Below, in pieces: positions 1-8,858 of a stretch of DNA of 64,000 nt. The stretch spans positions 1 to 64,000 of the forward strand of contig JBBART010000022.1 of NCBI GenBank assembly GCA_040399685.1. The letters are read 5' to 3'. Source of the DNA: CAIQQQ01 sp040399685. Its GTDB lineage: Bacteria > Pseudomonadota > Alphaproteobacteria > Acetobacterales > Acetobacteraceae. The first letter of the stretch is position 1; the number at the start of each line of letters is the position of its first letter. Below the pieces are notes generated by a model. That model had not been told where the DNA came from, made no database searches, and worked only from the letters and a program-made list of their open reading frames with translations. Both the position numbers and the translations under genes were made by a program.

Positions 1-2
1 TC

Positions 3-575
3 TACCGCGAGCAGGAACTGAACCTGCGGATCAAGCCCAGGAAGCGTTTGAAACGAGACAAGCCCGACACCCTGGCCGTGCCGGAGAGCCCGAATGTGGT
101 CTGGTCGATGGACTTCATGGCGGACCAGTTGGGGGATGGCCGGGCGTTTCGGTTGCTGAATGTACTGGATGACTTTAACCGCGAGGGGCTGGGCATTGAG
201 GTGGACTTCTCGCTGCCCGCTGAGCGAATGATCCGCAGCCTGAACCGCATCATCGAATGGCGGGGCAAGCCCGGCGCCATCAGGGTTGATAACGGCCCAG
301 AATATATCAGCGAAAAGCTGAAAGGCTGGGCCGAAAAGCAGAACATCAGCCTCCAGCATATCCAGCCAGGCAAGCCCCAGCAGAACGCCTACATCGAGCG
401 CTACAACCGCACGGTCAGGCACGAATGGCTGGATCGACACATCATCGAAACCATCGAGGAGGCCCAGGACTTCGCGACACAATGGCTCTGGACATACAAC
501 AATGACCGCCCGAGCATGGGCATCGGCTGCATCACTCCCGCCCAGAAACTGAACATTTCGGCATCACTTCTGTGA
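3..575 (+). CDS. IS3-family transposase (OrfB, integrase core), 5' part outside window
   Basis: This is the C-terminal part of a DDE transposase that cuts and joins IS ends. The reading frame is open from the first bases of the window, so the start lies upstream. The window's first codons read [15 protein letters not shown], the linker typical of IS407-like OrfB proteins. The catalytic triad is visible: Asp in WSMDFMAD, Asp in RVDNGPEY and Glu in [15 protein letters not shown]. The C-terminus ([11 protein letters not shown]) is also typical of the family. Subgroup assignment (IS407-like) is inference. Whether the element is complete cannot be seen. Confidence 0.93.
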   Translation, partial: YREQELNLRIKPRKRLKRDKPDTLAVPESPNVVWSMDFMADQLGDGRAFRLLNVLDDFNREGLGIEVDFSLPAERMIRSLNRIIEWRGKPGAIRVDNGPEYISEKLKGWAEKQNISLQHIQPGKPQQNAYIERYNRTVRHEWLDRHIIETIEEAQDFATQWLWTYNNDRPSMGIGCITPAQKLNISASLL

Positions 576-695
576 CACCGCTTCGTCAAAACGGGTAATT
601 ACCGGGTGACACGGATGGCGAAGATAGTGACCATCCCCAGAACGATGCTGCGGCGCGGAGCGCCTACTCGTCATCATAACTGAAACACACAGAAT
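576..695. mobile_element. Probable right end of the IS3-family element
   Basis: Between the transposase stop and the tRNA gene, the reverse complement of about 575-611 begins TGTCACCCGGTAATTACC. It starts with the TG dinucleotide usual for IS3-family termini, so the element may end near 611. The left inverted repeat is outside the window, so neither the repeat match nor the target duplication can be confirmed. No other gene is seen in this stretch. Confidence 0.3.
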
Positions 696-787
696 TGGAG
701 GAGGGGATGGGATTCGAACCCACGGTACGGTATAAGCCGTACAACGATTTAGCAAACCGTCGCCTTCAGCCGCTCGGCCACCCCTCC
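696..787 (-). tRNA. tRNA-Ser (anticodon GCU)
   Basis: On the minus strand the gene folds as a class II tRNA. The 7-bp acceptor stem is GGAGGGG/CCCCTCC. The D arm begins GCCGAGCGGC. The anticodon stem is ACGGT/ATCGT around loop TTGCTAA, giving anticodon GCU. The long variable arm is TACGG/CCGTA, and the T arm holds TTCGAAT. A CCA tail is encoded (696-698 in complement). The base at the discriminator position is U, whereas G is usual for bacterial tRNA-Ser. The 5' flank GGA is complementary to the UCC that follows the acceptor stem. Confidence 0.95.
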
Positions 788-883
788 TCCGGAGGACCGC
801 AAGCAATTCGGCCTTGAGTATCACGACGTATGCCCGGCTCTTCTAGGGCGAAGATCTCGGCGCGTCAAATGGTCACTGCAAGT

Positions 884-1510
884 TTAGCTCAACGGAATGT
901 CGAAACCGCGCTGCGTGGCCGGGCGGGACATGATGGTTTCATACCAGCGCTTCACGTTTGGGAAATCCGCGAGGTCGATCAGGTGGCGTTCGTGGCGCCA
1001 GGCCCAGCCGAGAATCGCGAAATCGGCGATGGAGATGTCGCCGGCGAAGAATTCCACCTCGGCCAGGCGGCGGTCGGCGACGCCGTAGAGGCGGCGGGTT
1101 TCCTTGGTGTAGCGTTCCAGGCCGTATTTGCGGTCGGCCTCGTTCTCCACCTGCAGGAAGTGATGCACCTGGCCGGGCATCGGGCCGAAGCCGCCCATCT
1201 GCCACATCAGCCATTCCAGCACCGGCACCTGCGCGCGCAGCGTGGAGGGCCAGAATTTGCCGGTCTTCTGGGCGAGATAGAGCAGGATGGCGCCCGATTC
1301 GAATACGGTGATCGGCTGGCCGTCAGGCGCGCTCGAATCCCGAATGGCGGGGATGCGGTTGTTCGGGCTGAAGGCCAGGAAGTCCGGGTTGAACTGTTCG
1401 CCCTTGCCGATGTTGACGGGGTGGACGCTGTAGGGAAGGCCCATTTCTTCCAGTGCCACCGAAATCTTGCGGCCGTTCGGCGTGTTCCAGATCCAGAGTT
1501 CGATGCTCAT
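884..1510 (-). CDS. Glutathione S-transferase family protein (YfcG/Ure2p-like)
   Basis: This is a 208-aa soluble GST with an N-terminal thioredoxin fold and a C-terminal helical domain. The N-terminal WNTPNGRKIS motif aligns with the Thr/Asn pair of YfcG-type enzymes, which act as disulfide-bond oxidoreductases on glutathione. RIPAIRD (cis-Pro) and FESGAILLYLA (glutathione gamma-glutamyl contact) follow. The start was chosen at ATG 1510 because the upstream part of the open frame is Arg-rich shadow sequence. This ATG also overlaps the stop of the preceding deacetylase gene by 4 bp (ATGA). It is the last gene of the gatCAB-led string. The substrate is unknown. Confidence 0.88.
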   Translation of the reverse strand: MSIELWIWNTPNGRKISVALEEMGLPYSVHPVNIGKGEQFNPDFLAFSPNNRIPAIRDSSAPDGQPITVFESGAILLYLAQKTGKFWPSTLRAQVPVLEWLMWQMGGFGPMPGQVHHFLQVENEADRKYGLERYTKETRRLYGVADRRLAEVEFFAGDISIADFAILGWAWRHERHLIDLADFPNVKRWYETIMSRPATQRGFDIPLS

Positions 1511-2298
1511 GAGACGCCTTTTTTGGTGAGAGGCAGACGGGGGTTTCCGGCCATGAGCCACGCGAAGCGAGCGTCGCGGTCGGTGTCGTAGATCTGGTAG
1601 CGCGGCAGGGCGTAATCTGGATCGCCGGCTTTCACCGCGTGCGAGCCGAGGGCGAAGGCGGCGATGCAGCCGGCTTGGGCGGCGGCCTGTTCCAGCATGG
1701 CATCGTGAATGCCGAACGGCCACGCCAGAATGTCCGCCGGCAGGCCGAGTTGGGCGGTGATCTCGGCGCGGCTGCCGGCGATTTCGTGGGCGACGAAGGC
1801 GGCGTAGCCAGCTTGGTCGCGGTGGGCGCGTTCGGTGTTGAAATTGGGGTGGGTGAGCGTGTGCGGTTGCACGTCCACCAAGCCGGATTTCAGCATTTCG
1901 GCGATCATCGGCCATGTCAGGTAGGCGCCGCCATGGCCGATGGCGGGTGGGTTGATGAACAGGGTCAGCGGGAATTTGTGGCGCAGGATGATGGGGAACA
2001 TCTCGGTGTAGACCGAGCGCCAGCCGTCATCGGCGGTGATGGCGACCGTGGGGCCTGTCACGGGCGCGCCGCGGGCCATGGCCAGCACGTCGCGCAGCGG
2101 GGCCACGCGCACGCTGTGTTCGGCGAGCCACGCCATCTGGGCCGCAAAGACGGGCGTGCTGACGATGGTGGCGGATTTCGATCCCGTGGGGTCGAACCGG
2201 TGATAGGTCAGCACCGGCACGACGCCCTCGGATTGCGCCTTGGCAGGCGGGGCGAACCCACCTGCCAAGGCGCTGGCGAGGAGGGTTCGACGCTTCAC
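1507..2298 (-). CDS. Polysaccharide deacetylase family protein (NodB fold), exported
   Basis: This 263-aa protein has a signal peptide ending AKA-Q near residue 21. The NodB-type metal-dependent deacetylase motifs follow: TYHRF at 31-35, TADDG at 88-92 (catalytic base and metal ligand) and HTLTH at 146-150 (metal-binding histidines). The family removes acetyl groups from cell-wall or exopolysaccharide N-acetylhexosamines in the periplasm, and the YHRF/TADDG arrangement resembles PgaB-type domains. The substrate here is not known. Translation starts at GTG, which overlaps the gatB stop by 4 bp, so translational coupling to gatB is likely. The downstream overlap with the GST gene is also 4 bp. 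Confidence 0.88.
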   Translation of the reverse strand: MKRRTLLASALAGGFAPPAKAQSEGVVPVLTYHRFDPTGSKSATIVSTPVFAAQMAWLAEHSVRVAPLRDVLAMARGAPVTGPTVAITADDGWRSVYTEMFPIILRHKFPLTLFINPPAIGHGGAYLTWPMIAEMLKSGLVDVQPHTLTHPNFNTERAHRDQAGYAAFVAHEIAGSRAEITAQLGLPADILAWPFGIHDAMLEQAAAQAGCIAAFALGSHAVKAGDPDYALPRYQIYDTDRDARFAWLMAGNPRLPLTKKGVS

Positions 2299-3746
2299 GA
2301 CAGTTTCTGCTTCAACGCTTCGTTGACCAAGGCCGGGTTGCCCTTGCCCTGCATGGCCTTCATCACCTGACCGACGAAGAAGCCGAACAGCTTCTCGGCG
2401 CCGCCCTTGAACTGTTCCACCTTGTCGGCGTTGGCGGCCAGCACGGCATCGACGGCAGCGTCGATGGCGCCGGTGTCCGTCACCTGGCGCAGACCTTTGG
2501 CTTCGACGATGGCGCCAGGGGCGTCACCTGTTTCCACCATCGCTTCGAAGACTTCCTTGGCGATGCGGCCGTTGATGGTCTTGTCGGCGATCAGGTCGAT
2601 CAGGGCGGCGAGGTTGGCGGCGCTGACCGGCGTGGTCTCGATGGTGGTGCCGGTGCGGTTCAGGGCTGCGAAGAAGTCGCCCATCATCCAGTTGGCGGCG
2701 AGCTTGGCGTCCCTGCCCTTGGCCACCGTTTCATAGAAATCGGCGGTGGCCTGTTCCATCACCAGAATGCGGGCGTCATAGGCCGACAGGCCGTAATCGG
2801 CGACGAAACGGGCGGTCTTGGCGTCTGGCAGTTCGGGCAGATGGGCTTTCAGCCCCTCCACCCAGGCGGCATCCAGCACCAGCGGCAGCAGGTCAGGATC
2901 GGGGAAGTAGCGATAGTCGTGGGCATCTTCCTTCGAGCGCATCGAACGGGTTTCGTTGCGGGTGGGGTCGAACAGGCGGGTTTCCTGGCGGACCTCGCCG
3001 CCGTCTTCCCACACCGCGATCTGGCGCTTAGCCTCGGCTTCCACCGCCAGCATGACGAAGCGGATGGAGTTGACGTTCTTGATCTCGCAGCGCGTGCGGA
3101 ATTCCTCGCCGGCCTTGCGCACCGACACGTTGACGTCGGCGCGCATCGAGCCTTCGTCCATGTTGCCGTCGCAGGTGCCGAGATAGCGCAGGATCTGGCG
3201 AAGCTTCGTCAGATACGCGCCGGCCTCCTCGGGGCTGCGGATATCGGGCTCGCTGACAATCTCCATCAGCGCCACGCCGGAGCGGTTGAGGTCGATGAAG
3301 CTGCGTGACGGGTCCTGGTCGTGCAGGCTCTTGCCGGCATCCTGTTCCAGATGCAGGCGGGTGACGCCGATGTTCTTGGTGGTGCCGTCCGCCAGGATCA
3401 CCTCAACCACGCCCTCGCCCACGATCGGGTGGGCGAACTGGCTGATCTGATAGCCCTGCGGCAGGTCCGCATAGAAGTAGTTCTTGCGGTCGAACCGGCT
3501 CCAGAGATTGATCTTGGCGTCCAGGCCGAGGCCGGTGCGGACCGCCTGGGCCACGCATTCGCGGTTGATGACGGGCAACATGCCGGGCATCGCCGCGTCC
3601 ACGAAGCTGACATGGCTGTTCGGCTCGCCGCCATATTCAGCCGACGCGCCGCTGAACAGCTTGGACTTGCTGACCACCTGGGCATGGACTTCCAGGCCGC
3701 AGACGATTTCCCAGGTGCCGGTGCTGCCTTCGAGTGTGTAGGCCAT
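2295..3746 (-). CDS. gatB: Asp-tRNA(Asn)/Glu-tRNA(Gln) amidotransferase subunit B
   Basis: GatB binds mis-acylated tRNA and activates its side-chain carboxylate for amidation. The 483-aa product has full family length. It shows the GatB signatures EVHAQV near the N-terminus, [12 protein letters not shown] and [17 protein letters not shown], and ends with the GatB/YqeY tail domain. It lies 3 bp after gatA in the order gatC-gatA-gatB. With GatA and GatC it forms the cytoplasmic GatCAB complex, used where GlnRS and/or AsnRS are absent. Confidence 0.98.
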   Translation of the reverse strand: MAYTLEGSTGTWEIVCGLEVHAQVVSKSKLFSGASAEYGGEPNSHVSFVDAAMPGMLPVINRECVAQAVRTGLGLDAKINLWSRFDRKNYFYADLPQGYQISQFAHPIVGEGVVEVILADGTTKNIGVTRLHLEQDAGKSLHDQDPSRSFIDLNRSGVALMEIVSEPDIRSPEEAGAYLTKLRQILRYLGTCDGNMDEGSMRADVNVSVRKAGEEFRTRCEIKNVNSIRFVMLAVEAEAKRQIAVWEDGGEVRQETRLFDPTRNETRSMRSKEDAHDYRYFPDPDLLPLVLDAAWVEGLKAHLPELPDAKTARFVADYGLSAYDARILVMEQATADFYETVAKGRDAKLAANWMMGDFFAALNRTGTTIETTPVSAANLAALIDLIADKTINGRIAKEVFEAMVETGDAPGAIVEAKGLRQVTDTGAIDAAVDAVLAANADKVEQFKGGAEKLFGFFVGQVMKAMQGKGNPALVNEALKQKLS

Positions 3747-3749
3747 GGC

Positions 3750-5222
3750 TCAGGCTCCCGCGCGGATGGAGGGGGTCGCGGAAAAACAGGCAGCGCGTTC
3801 GATGGCAGCGCCCACGGCGAACACCGTTTCCTCGTCGAACGGCTTGCCGATCACCTGCAATCCGAGCGGCAGGCCCTGGCTGTCGAGCCCCGCGGGCACG
3901 GACAGGCCGGGCAGGCCCGCCATGTTCACCGGCACGGTGAACATGTCGTTGAGATACATCGTGACAGGGTCGTCCATCTTCTCGCCCTGGCCGAACGCGG
4001 CCGAGGGGGCGGTGGGGGTGACGAGGGCGTCCACATCCTGGAACACGTCGGTGAAGTCTTTCAGGATCAGGGCGCGAACCTTCTGCGCCTTGAGGTAATA
4101 GGCGTCGTAATACCCTGCCGAGAGCACGTAGGTGCCGATCATGATGCGGCGCTTGACCTCGGCGCCGAAGCCGTCGGCGCGGGTGTTCTCGTAGAGTTCG
4201 GTCAGGTCGTGGCCGGGGCTGCGGGCGCCGTAGCGCACGCCGTCATAGCGGGCGAGGTTGGACGAGGCTTCGGCCGGGGCCACGATGTAATAGGTGGCCA
4301 GGCCGTATTTTGTGTGGGGGAGCGACACGTCGACGATGGTGGCCCCGGCGTCGCGCAGCCAGGCGAGGCCCTGCTGCCACAGCGCGTCGATTTCCGGCGC
4401 CATGCCGTCCATGCGGTATTCACGCGGCACGCCGATGCGCAGGCCCTTGACGCCGCGTTTGCAGGCGGCGGCGAAATCCGGCACGGCGATGTTGGCGCTG
4501 GTGCTGTCTTTGTCGTCATAGCCGGCCATCGAGCCGAGCAGGATGGCGCAATCTTCCACGGTGCGGGCCACCGGCCCGGCCTGGTCCAGCGACGAGGCGA
4601 ACGCCACCACGCCCCAGCGCGAGCAACGGCCATAGGTGGGCTTGATGCCGACGATGCCGCAGAACGCGGCGGGCTGGCGAATGGAGCCGCCGGTGTCGGT
4701 CGCCGTGGCGCCAAGCGCCATGCGGGCGGCGACGGCAGCGGCCGATCCGCCGGAGGAACCGCCGGGCACCAAAGCCGTGCTGTCGCCGATGCGAGTCCAT
4801 GGGTTGGTGACGGCGCCGTAGGCGGACGTCATGTTGGACGAACCCATGGCGAATTCGTCGAGATTGGCCTTGCCGAGGAACACCGCGCCGTCCCGCAGCA
4901 GATTGGCCGTGACCGTGCTTTCATAGGGCGGGACGAACGGCGAAAGAATGAGGCTGCCGGCCGTGGTGCGGGTGCCCTTGGTGCAGAACAGATCCTTGAT
5001 TGCCAGCGGAATGCCGGTCAACGGGCCGGCATTGCCGGATGCCAGGGCGGCATCGGCGGCATCGGCCTGGGTGAGGGCGATTTCGGGCGTCTGGGTGATG
5101 TAGGCGTTGAGCCTGGGGTTCAACGCCTCAACAGCGCCGACATAGGCGGTGGTCAGTTCGCGGGCCGAGATCTTGCGGGCGCGCAGGGCGTCACGCGCTT
5201 CGGCGAGGGAGAGTTCAAACAT
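3750..5222 (-). CDS. gatA: Asp-tRNA(Asn)/Glu-tRNA(Gln) amidotransferase subunit A
   Basis: GatA is the glutaminase subunit that releases ammonia for GatB. The 490-aa protein shows the amidase-signature triad: Lys in AIKDLFC, the cis-Ser in [14 protein letters not shown] and the nucleophile Ser in the [13 protein letters not shown] region. ATG at 5222 was chosen. It overlaps the gatC stop as TGATG, although a GTG one codon upstream is also possible. The gene sits in the gatCAB operon and is probably translationally coupled to gatC. Confidence 0.98.
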   Translation of the reverse strand: MFELSLAEARDALRARKISARELTTAYVGAVEALNPRLNAYITQTPEIALTQADAADAALASGNAGPLTGIPLAIKDLFCTKGTRTTAGSLILSPFVPPYESTVTANLLRDGAVFLGKANLDEFAMGSSNMTSAYGAVTNPWTRIGDSTALVPGGSSGGSAAAVAARMALGATATDTGGSIRQPAAFCGIVGIKPTYGRCSRWGVVAFASSLDQAGPVARTVEDCAILLGSMAGYDDKDSTSANIAVPDFAAACKRGVKGLRIGVPREYRMDGMAPEIDALWQQGLAWLRDAGATIVDVSLPHTKYGLATYYIVAPAEASSNLARYDGVRYGARSPGHDLTELYENTRADGFGAEVKRRIMIGTYVLSAGYYDAYYLKAQKVRALILKDFTDVFQDVDALVTPTAPSAAFGQGEKMDDPVTMYLNDMFTVPVNMAGLPGLSVPAGLDSQGLPLGLQVIGKPFDEETVFAVGAAIERAACFSATPSIRAGA

Positions 5223-5509
5223 CACTCGACAACTTTCGGCACGGTGTAAAAGGGGCCTTCGCGATCTGGCGCGTTGGCCAGCACGGCCTCGACCAGATCG
5301 CCGTCGGTCACCACGTCTTCGCGCATGCGCATCGCCATGGCGGCGCCGCCGGTCAGTGGCTCGACGCCGCTGACATCGACTTCGTTCAACTGGTCGATCC
5401 AGCCGAGGATGGAATTCAGCTCGCCCTGGATTTGGGCCACCTGCGCATCATCGACACGGAGGCGGGCGAGGCGGGCAATACGGCGGACGGCCGCGGGGTC
5501 GAGCGACAT
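5222..5509 (-). CDS. gatC: Asp-tRNA(Asn)/Glu-tRNA(Gln) amidotransferase subunit C
   Basis: This 95-aa product is the small belt subunit that stabilises the GatA-GatB interface. The start [14 protein letters not shown], the central [15 protein letters not shown] and the conserved REDVVTDG segment are typical of GatC. It is the first gene of the operon, which then runs gatA-gatB-deacetylase-GST with overlaps or 3-bp gaps. The promoter should lie in the 78-bp divergent gap to ruvX. I see no confident hexamers there. Confidence 0.96.
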   Translation of the reverse strand: MSLDPAAVRRIARLARLRVDDAQVAQIQGELNSILGWIDQLNEVDVSGVEPLTGGAAMAMRMREDVVTDGDLVEAVLANAPDREGPFYTVPKVVE

Positions 5510-5587
5510 GGTGTTCCCTAATGACGAGAGGCAAGGCAGCTATGGAAATGGACGGACTATGCGCGCGAGGCACTCCGGACCATAAAC

Positions 5588-6079
5588 ATGCCCATGGCCC
5601 TGTTCAACATGACGACCCTTCGCGCGAAAATATCCCCCGGTCAAAGACTGCTCGGATTAGACCCCGGCAGCCGCACCATCGGCGTGGCCCTGACCGACGT
5701 GACGCTGATGCTGGCAAGCCCGCATGGGCGCATTCCGCGCGGCAAGCTGGCGTCCAACGCCGCTGAAATCGCCCGCATCTCGCGCCTGCTCGGCGTGGGC
5801 GGGCTGGTGATCGGCCTGCCGCTGTCGCTGGACGGCACCGCAGGCCCCGCCGCCCAGGCGGCGCGGGACTGGGCGCATGCGCTGTCGGACGCCACCGGAT
5901 TGCCGGCAGCGCTGTATGACGAGCGGCTGTCCTCGGCGGCGGTGAATCGGTTTCTGACCGATGAGGCCGACATGACCCGCAAGCGGCGTTCGGAGGTCGT
6001 GGACCAGATGGCGGCGGCCTATATGCTGCAGGCGGCGCTGGATGCGAGCATGCCCTACGAGGAAGACGACGCAGAATAA
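5588..6079 (+). CDS. ruvX: Putative pre-16S rRNA nuclease / Holliday junction resolvase (YqgF/RuvX)
   Basis: This 163-aa protein has the RNase H-like fold of the YqgF family. LGLDPGSRTIGVA carries the first catalytic Asp, YDERLSS the Glu and EVVDQMAAAYMLQ the last Asp. Family members trim the 5' end of pre-16S rRNA, and a Holliday junction activity has been proposed. ATG 5588 is used, although ATG 5594 is possible. It is divergent from gatC and followed after 11 bp by the WavE-like gene, so the two may be co-transcribed. Confidence 0.95.
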   Translation: MPMALFNMTTLRAKISPGQRLLGLDPGSRTIGVALTDVTLMLASPHGRIPRGKLASNAAEIARISRLLGVGGLVIGLPLSLDGTAGPAAQAARDWAHALSDATGLPAALYDERLSSAAVNRFLTDEADMTRKRRSEVVDQMAAAYMLQAALDASMPYEEDDAE

Positions 6080-6090
6080 AGGATGCTGCC

Positions 6091-7251
6091 ATGCGCCGGG
6101 CCGTGGTGATCTGCGGACTGATTCGCGCGCCGGCGCATTTTGCGGACTATCTTGAGGGCATTCTGCGGCTGGCGCGGCCGGATCTGCGGGTGATCTATTC
6201 GTCCTGGACCGGCGAGTTGGCGCGCTATCCGGAGATTGCGGCGCTGCTGGCCCGGCTTCGGGCCGACGTTGTGGAACAGGCGGCGCCGGATTTGACGCTG
6301 CCAGGGCATATTCTGCACCAGGCGGCGGCATTGGAGCGCGGGTTGTCGGTGCTCGATGATGATGTATTCGTGCTCAAGACCCGGCCGGATATCTGCGGCG
6401 TTCAGGACGTTCACGAGTTTCTGGACCTGACGCCGGAAGCTGCGCCCCTGGGGCGATTGGCCGCACCGTTCGGCCATCGCGTGCATGTGGTGGGAATGTT
6501 CGGGGCGCACCCGGCCTATATCAACGACATTGTTTTCGCGGGCATGGCCGGCGATCTGCGGCGGCTTTGCTTTGTGCCGTTTCTGTTCGGTCTGAAATAC
6601 CCGCGTCTCGCGCCGGAGCAATGGTTGTGGGCGACGGTGTTCGCGCCCGGCAATCCGGTTCTGGATGCGTATCTGTCGGTCAATCCCGGTCTGATCTTCG
6701 ACGATGCGCCGCGCAATGCGGCCTTGCGCGCGGTTTTGGTCGATTCGCCACTGTTTGCGTGTGCGGTGGCCGTGATGGCGATTTTGGTGCGGGATTGTCT
6801 GGGATATTTCCATCCAGACCCGCAGCGCGGCGCGGTGAAGGCTTCGTGTGGGGGTTATTCGCTCGAAGCATTGCTGTGGCAGCGGTTGGCGGTGGCGGGG
6901 TTGGATCATCACCCGACGGCGCTGAACAACACCTTCGTCTCGGTGGGCGTGATGGATGCCGTGCATGACGGAGTTTACGCAGCGAGTCCGTTGGGCACTC
7001 GCGTGGGTGCGGCTGTGGCGCGTTATGGCGGGGCGAATGGCCGGGCTGCGATGATGCGGGATCGGGAGATGCTGGCAGCGGAGGCCATGGATGTTGGGGT
7101 AGCGTTGTCAGCGCTCGGGGTTGGTCCGGCTGGCGGCAAGGCGCCGTGGACGATGGTGGAGACTGGCGGTTATGCGACGGGGCTGGAGGCTGAGGTCAAT
7201 CATCTGCGCCGGGTGGTGGACCAGCTTCAGGCGCGGATTGCCCGTATTTAG
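6091..7251 (+). CDS. WavE-like protein, possible polysaccharide biosynthesis enzyme
   Basis: This 386-aa protein is not firmly assigned. Its N-terminus (VVICGLIRAP), then VIYSSWTGEL and VFVLKTRPDICG, follows the layout of WavE-type LPS-core proteins. In those, a stretch such as STWxGE is followed by a conserved KxRxD segment. No signal peptide or membrane segment is evident. The start ATG has a good ribosome site (AAAGGA, 7 nt upstream). It lies between ruvX and a small hydrolase on the same strand. A cytoplasmic role in surface-glycan assembly is inference. A generic glycosyltransferase-like fold is the main alternative. Confidence 0.5.
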   Translation: MRRAVVICGLIRAPAHFADYLEGILRLARPDLRVIYSSWTGELARYPEIAALLARLRADVVEQAAPDLTLPGHILHQAAALERGLSVLDDDVFVLKTRPDICGVQDVHEFLDLTPEAAPLGRLAAPFGHRVHVVGMFGAHPAYINDIVFAGMAGDLRRLCFVPFLFGLKYPRLAPEQWLWATVFAPGNPVLDAYLSVNPGLIFDDAPRNAALRAVLVDSPLFACAVAVMAILVRDCLGYFHPDPQRGAVKASCGGYSLEALLWQRLAVAGLDHHPTALNNTFVSVGVMDAVHDGVYAASPLGTRVGAAVARYGGANGRAAMMRDREMLAAEAMDVGVALSALGVGPAGGKAPWTMVETGGYATGLEAEVNHLRRVVDQLQARIARI

Positions 7252-7283
7252 GGGCAATATTCAAGAATTTCGGCTTCGGGGAC

Positions 7284-7919
7284 GTGAGCAGCAAAATGAC
7301 GGAAGCAGCTGGCTTTTATGTTGAGCAGGTTGGGGCCGCCTCGTCTGGGTCCTCTCCCTTGGTGCTGCTGCACGGCAGCGGCGCCTGCGAAACGTTTCTC
7401 ATGGAGTTCGCGCGCAGCGTAGCACCTGACCGCGTTCCTTTTGCTGTGCGAGGGCCGGTGCCATGGGAGGACGGATATGCCTTCTTTCGACGCCACCCTG
7501 ACCGAACCCTGGATCAGGCAGACCTTGCCGCACGGTGTTCCGCGTTTTGCGGTTTTCTCAGCCACTTGAAAGCTGCGGGCCATACAAGACCGATCCTGGT
7601 CGGCTACTCCAACGGGGCGATCATGGCCGCTGCGGCCGCTGTGCAGGCACCCGAACTGTCATCGGGTGCGATCCTTCTCCGGCCCCTCTCGCCTTGTGCG
7701 GAGAGCGAATTTCCACCGCTTCAGGGATATCCCGTCCTGTTGCTGGGGGCCGCGATGGATGAACGACGGGCACCGTCTGATGCCCCGCATCTTGCAGAGC
7801 AGTTCCGCCGATCGGGTGCGGTGGTCGCAGTGCATGTGCTGCAACCGGGCCATGGTTTAGACGAAAGTGGGCTGGACCATCACCTCTCACGAACATGGTT
7901 GGCGGCACGCCAGCCGTAG
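7284..7919 (+). CDS. Alpha/beta hydrolase (carboxylesterase/phospholipase type)
   Basis: This 211-aa cytoplasmic hydrolase shows LVLLHGSGACE (oxyanion loop), the nucleophile elbow GYSNGA, an Asp in the MDERRAPSDAP loop and the catalytic His in PGHGLD. These match short carboxylesterases of the phospholipase/carboxylesterase group. GTG 7284 is the longest start and ATG 7296 is an alternative. The stop codon lies inside the left arm of a 33-bp inverted repeat (7914-7946), so this repeat forms the 3' end of the gene. The substrate is unknown. Confidence 0.85.
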   Translation: MSSKMTEAAGFYVEQVGAASSGSSPLVLLHGSGACETFLMEFARSVAPDRVPFAVRGPVPWEDGYAFFRRHPDRTLDQADLAARCSAFCGFLSHLKAAGHTRPILVGYSNGAIMAAAAAVQAPELSSGAILLRPLSPCAESEFPPLQGYPVLLLGAAMDERRAPSDAPHLAEQFRRSGAVVAVHVLQPGHGLDESGLDHHLSRTWLAARQP

Positions 7920-7998
7920 GGTGCAATGCCGCTTGGTATTGCACCACTCTGGTCGGGAGCGGCGATGGTGCAATACCAAGCGGCATTGCACCCTACGG
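7914..7998. repeat. Perfect 33-bp inverted repeat with 19-nt loop, REP/BIME-like
   Basis: Arms 7914-7946 and 7966-7998 are exact reverse complements. Each arm is itself an imperfect palindrome, because GGTGCAAT and ATTGCACC flank a short centre. The element is therefore two REP-like palindromes in opposite orientation. It lies between convergent genes, the hydrolase stop is inside the left arm, and the ycjF-like stop is 6 bp past the right arm. The RNA would form a very stable hairpin in both directions. This suggests transcript-end or decay control, or a mobilised REP unit. Confidence 0.85.
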
Positions 7999-8003
7999 AG
8001 TGG

Positions 8004-8858
8004 CTACCCTTCCGCTGACAACGGGCTGCAGGCGGCAGCGGTGGCGCGGGCCAGGACGACCATCCGGCGGGCGGCAACGCCCGCGCCAGCGACGTCTCCG
8101 GCAAGGGTTTGCAGATGGGGGTTTGAGATCGCGGCTTTGACAAGCGTGTCCACGGCGATGTTGGCGCTGGTGACGTAGACACCCGATAGCAGCGTGCGGC
8201 GCAGGAGGGCGATGGTGCCGAGCGTGCCAGGGCGGAAGCCGTAGAGGCTGGCCACTTGCCTGACCAGGCGGATGCCGCGCAACGCGACGATCAGGCCGTC
8301 CAATGCCGGGTAAGGCACGGCGGCGGTAACGGCGAGCATTTGGCCGGCGGCAATGCGGCCGAGGGTTTGGGCTTCGTCGGCCAGGATGCGGCCAGGGCCG
8401 GCACGGAGAAGCGCCATGATGGCATCCGGGCTGTCGGTGGCGTTCAGGGCGGCTTCAATGCCGGCGGCTTGCGGCAGGGTGCCGAGCCAGGATTTGGCGG
8501 CCTCACGGGCGCGGGCCGGGTTGGCGAGGTCGGCGCGCAGGCGGTCCACATCGTCCAGACGGTGCAGGAAGCTGAGTTCGCGCCAGACTGCCACGCCGAT
8601 CAGCCCCACCCCGGTGGCGGCGATGGCGAGGGTTGTCCAGCCGAGCCAGGGGGCGCGGGAGAACTGATCGGCCACGAAATTGCCGATCGACAGCGCCGAC
8701 AATCCGGCCATCAGCACGCCGACGCCCATGGCCACCATACTCAGCGTGCCGCGATCCGAGCCTTTGGTGGGCAGCACCATGGGCAGTGATTCCGGCTCCA
8801 GCCGTCCGGCCTGCGGGTTTTCCACTTCGAGGCGCGGCGTGATTCGGGTTTCGCTCAC
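8004..8858 (-). CDS. YcjF-like DUF697/TIGR01620 family membrane protein
   Basis: This 284-aa inner-membrane protein has two closely spaced hydrophobic segments around residues 40-95 (LSMVAMGVGVLMAG and TLAIAATGVGLIGVAV). A C-terminal DUF697-type helical domain follows (PALDGLIVALRGIRLVRQVASLYG). It starts at GTG 8858, which overlaps the ycjX stop by 4 bp. YcjF-type proteins accompany the YcjX GTPase-like protein and are linked in enterobacteria to the phage-shock regulon. No pspA or pspF is present in this window, so a stress role is only suggested. Confidence 0.82.
   Translation of the reverse strand: MSETRITPRLEVENPQAGRLEPESLPMVLPTKGSDRGTLSMVAMGVGVLMAGLSALSIGNFVADQFSRAPWLGWTTLAIAATGVGLIGVAVWRELSFLHRLDDVDRLRADLANPARAREAAKSWLGTLPQAAGIEAALNATDSPDAIMALLRAGPGRILADEAQTLGRIAAGQMLAVTAAVPYPALDGLIVALRGIRLVRQVASLYGFRPGTLGTIALLRRTLLSGVYVTSANIAVDTLVKAAISNPHLQTLAGDVAGAGVAARRMVVLARATAAACSPLSAEG

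Noticed and set aside
3321..5249. 642-codon open frame on the plus strand opposite gatA and gatB
   Set aside because: The opposite strand carries unambiguous GatA and GatB. The plus-strand translation is low complexity (Gly/Ala/His/Arg-rich), a codon-bias shadow.
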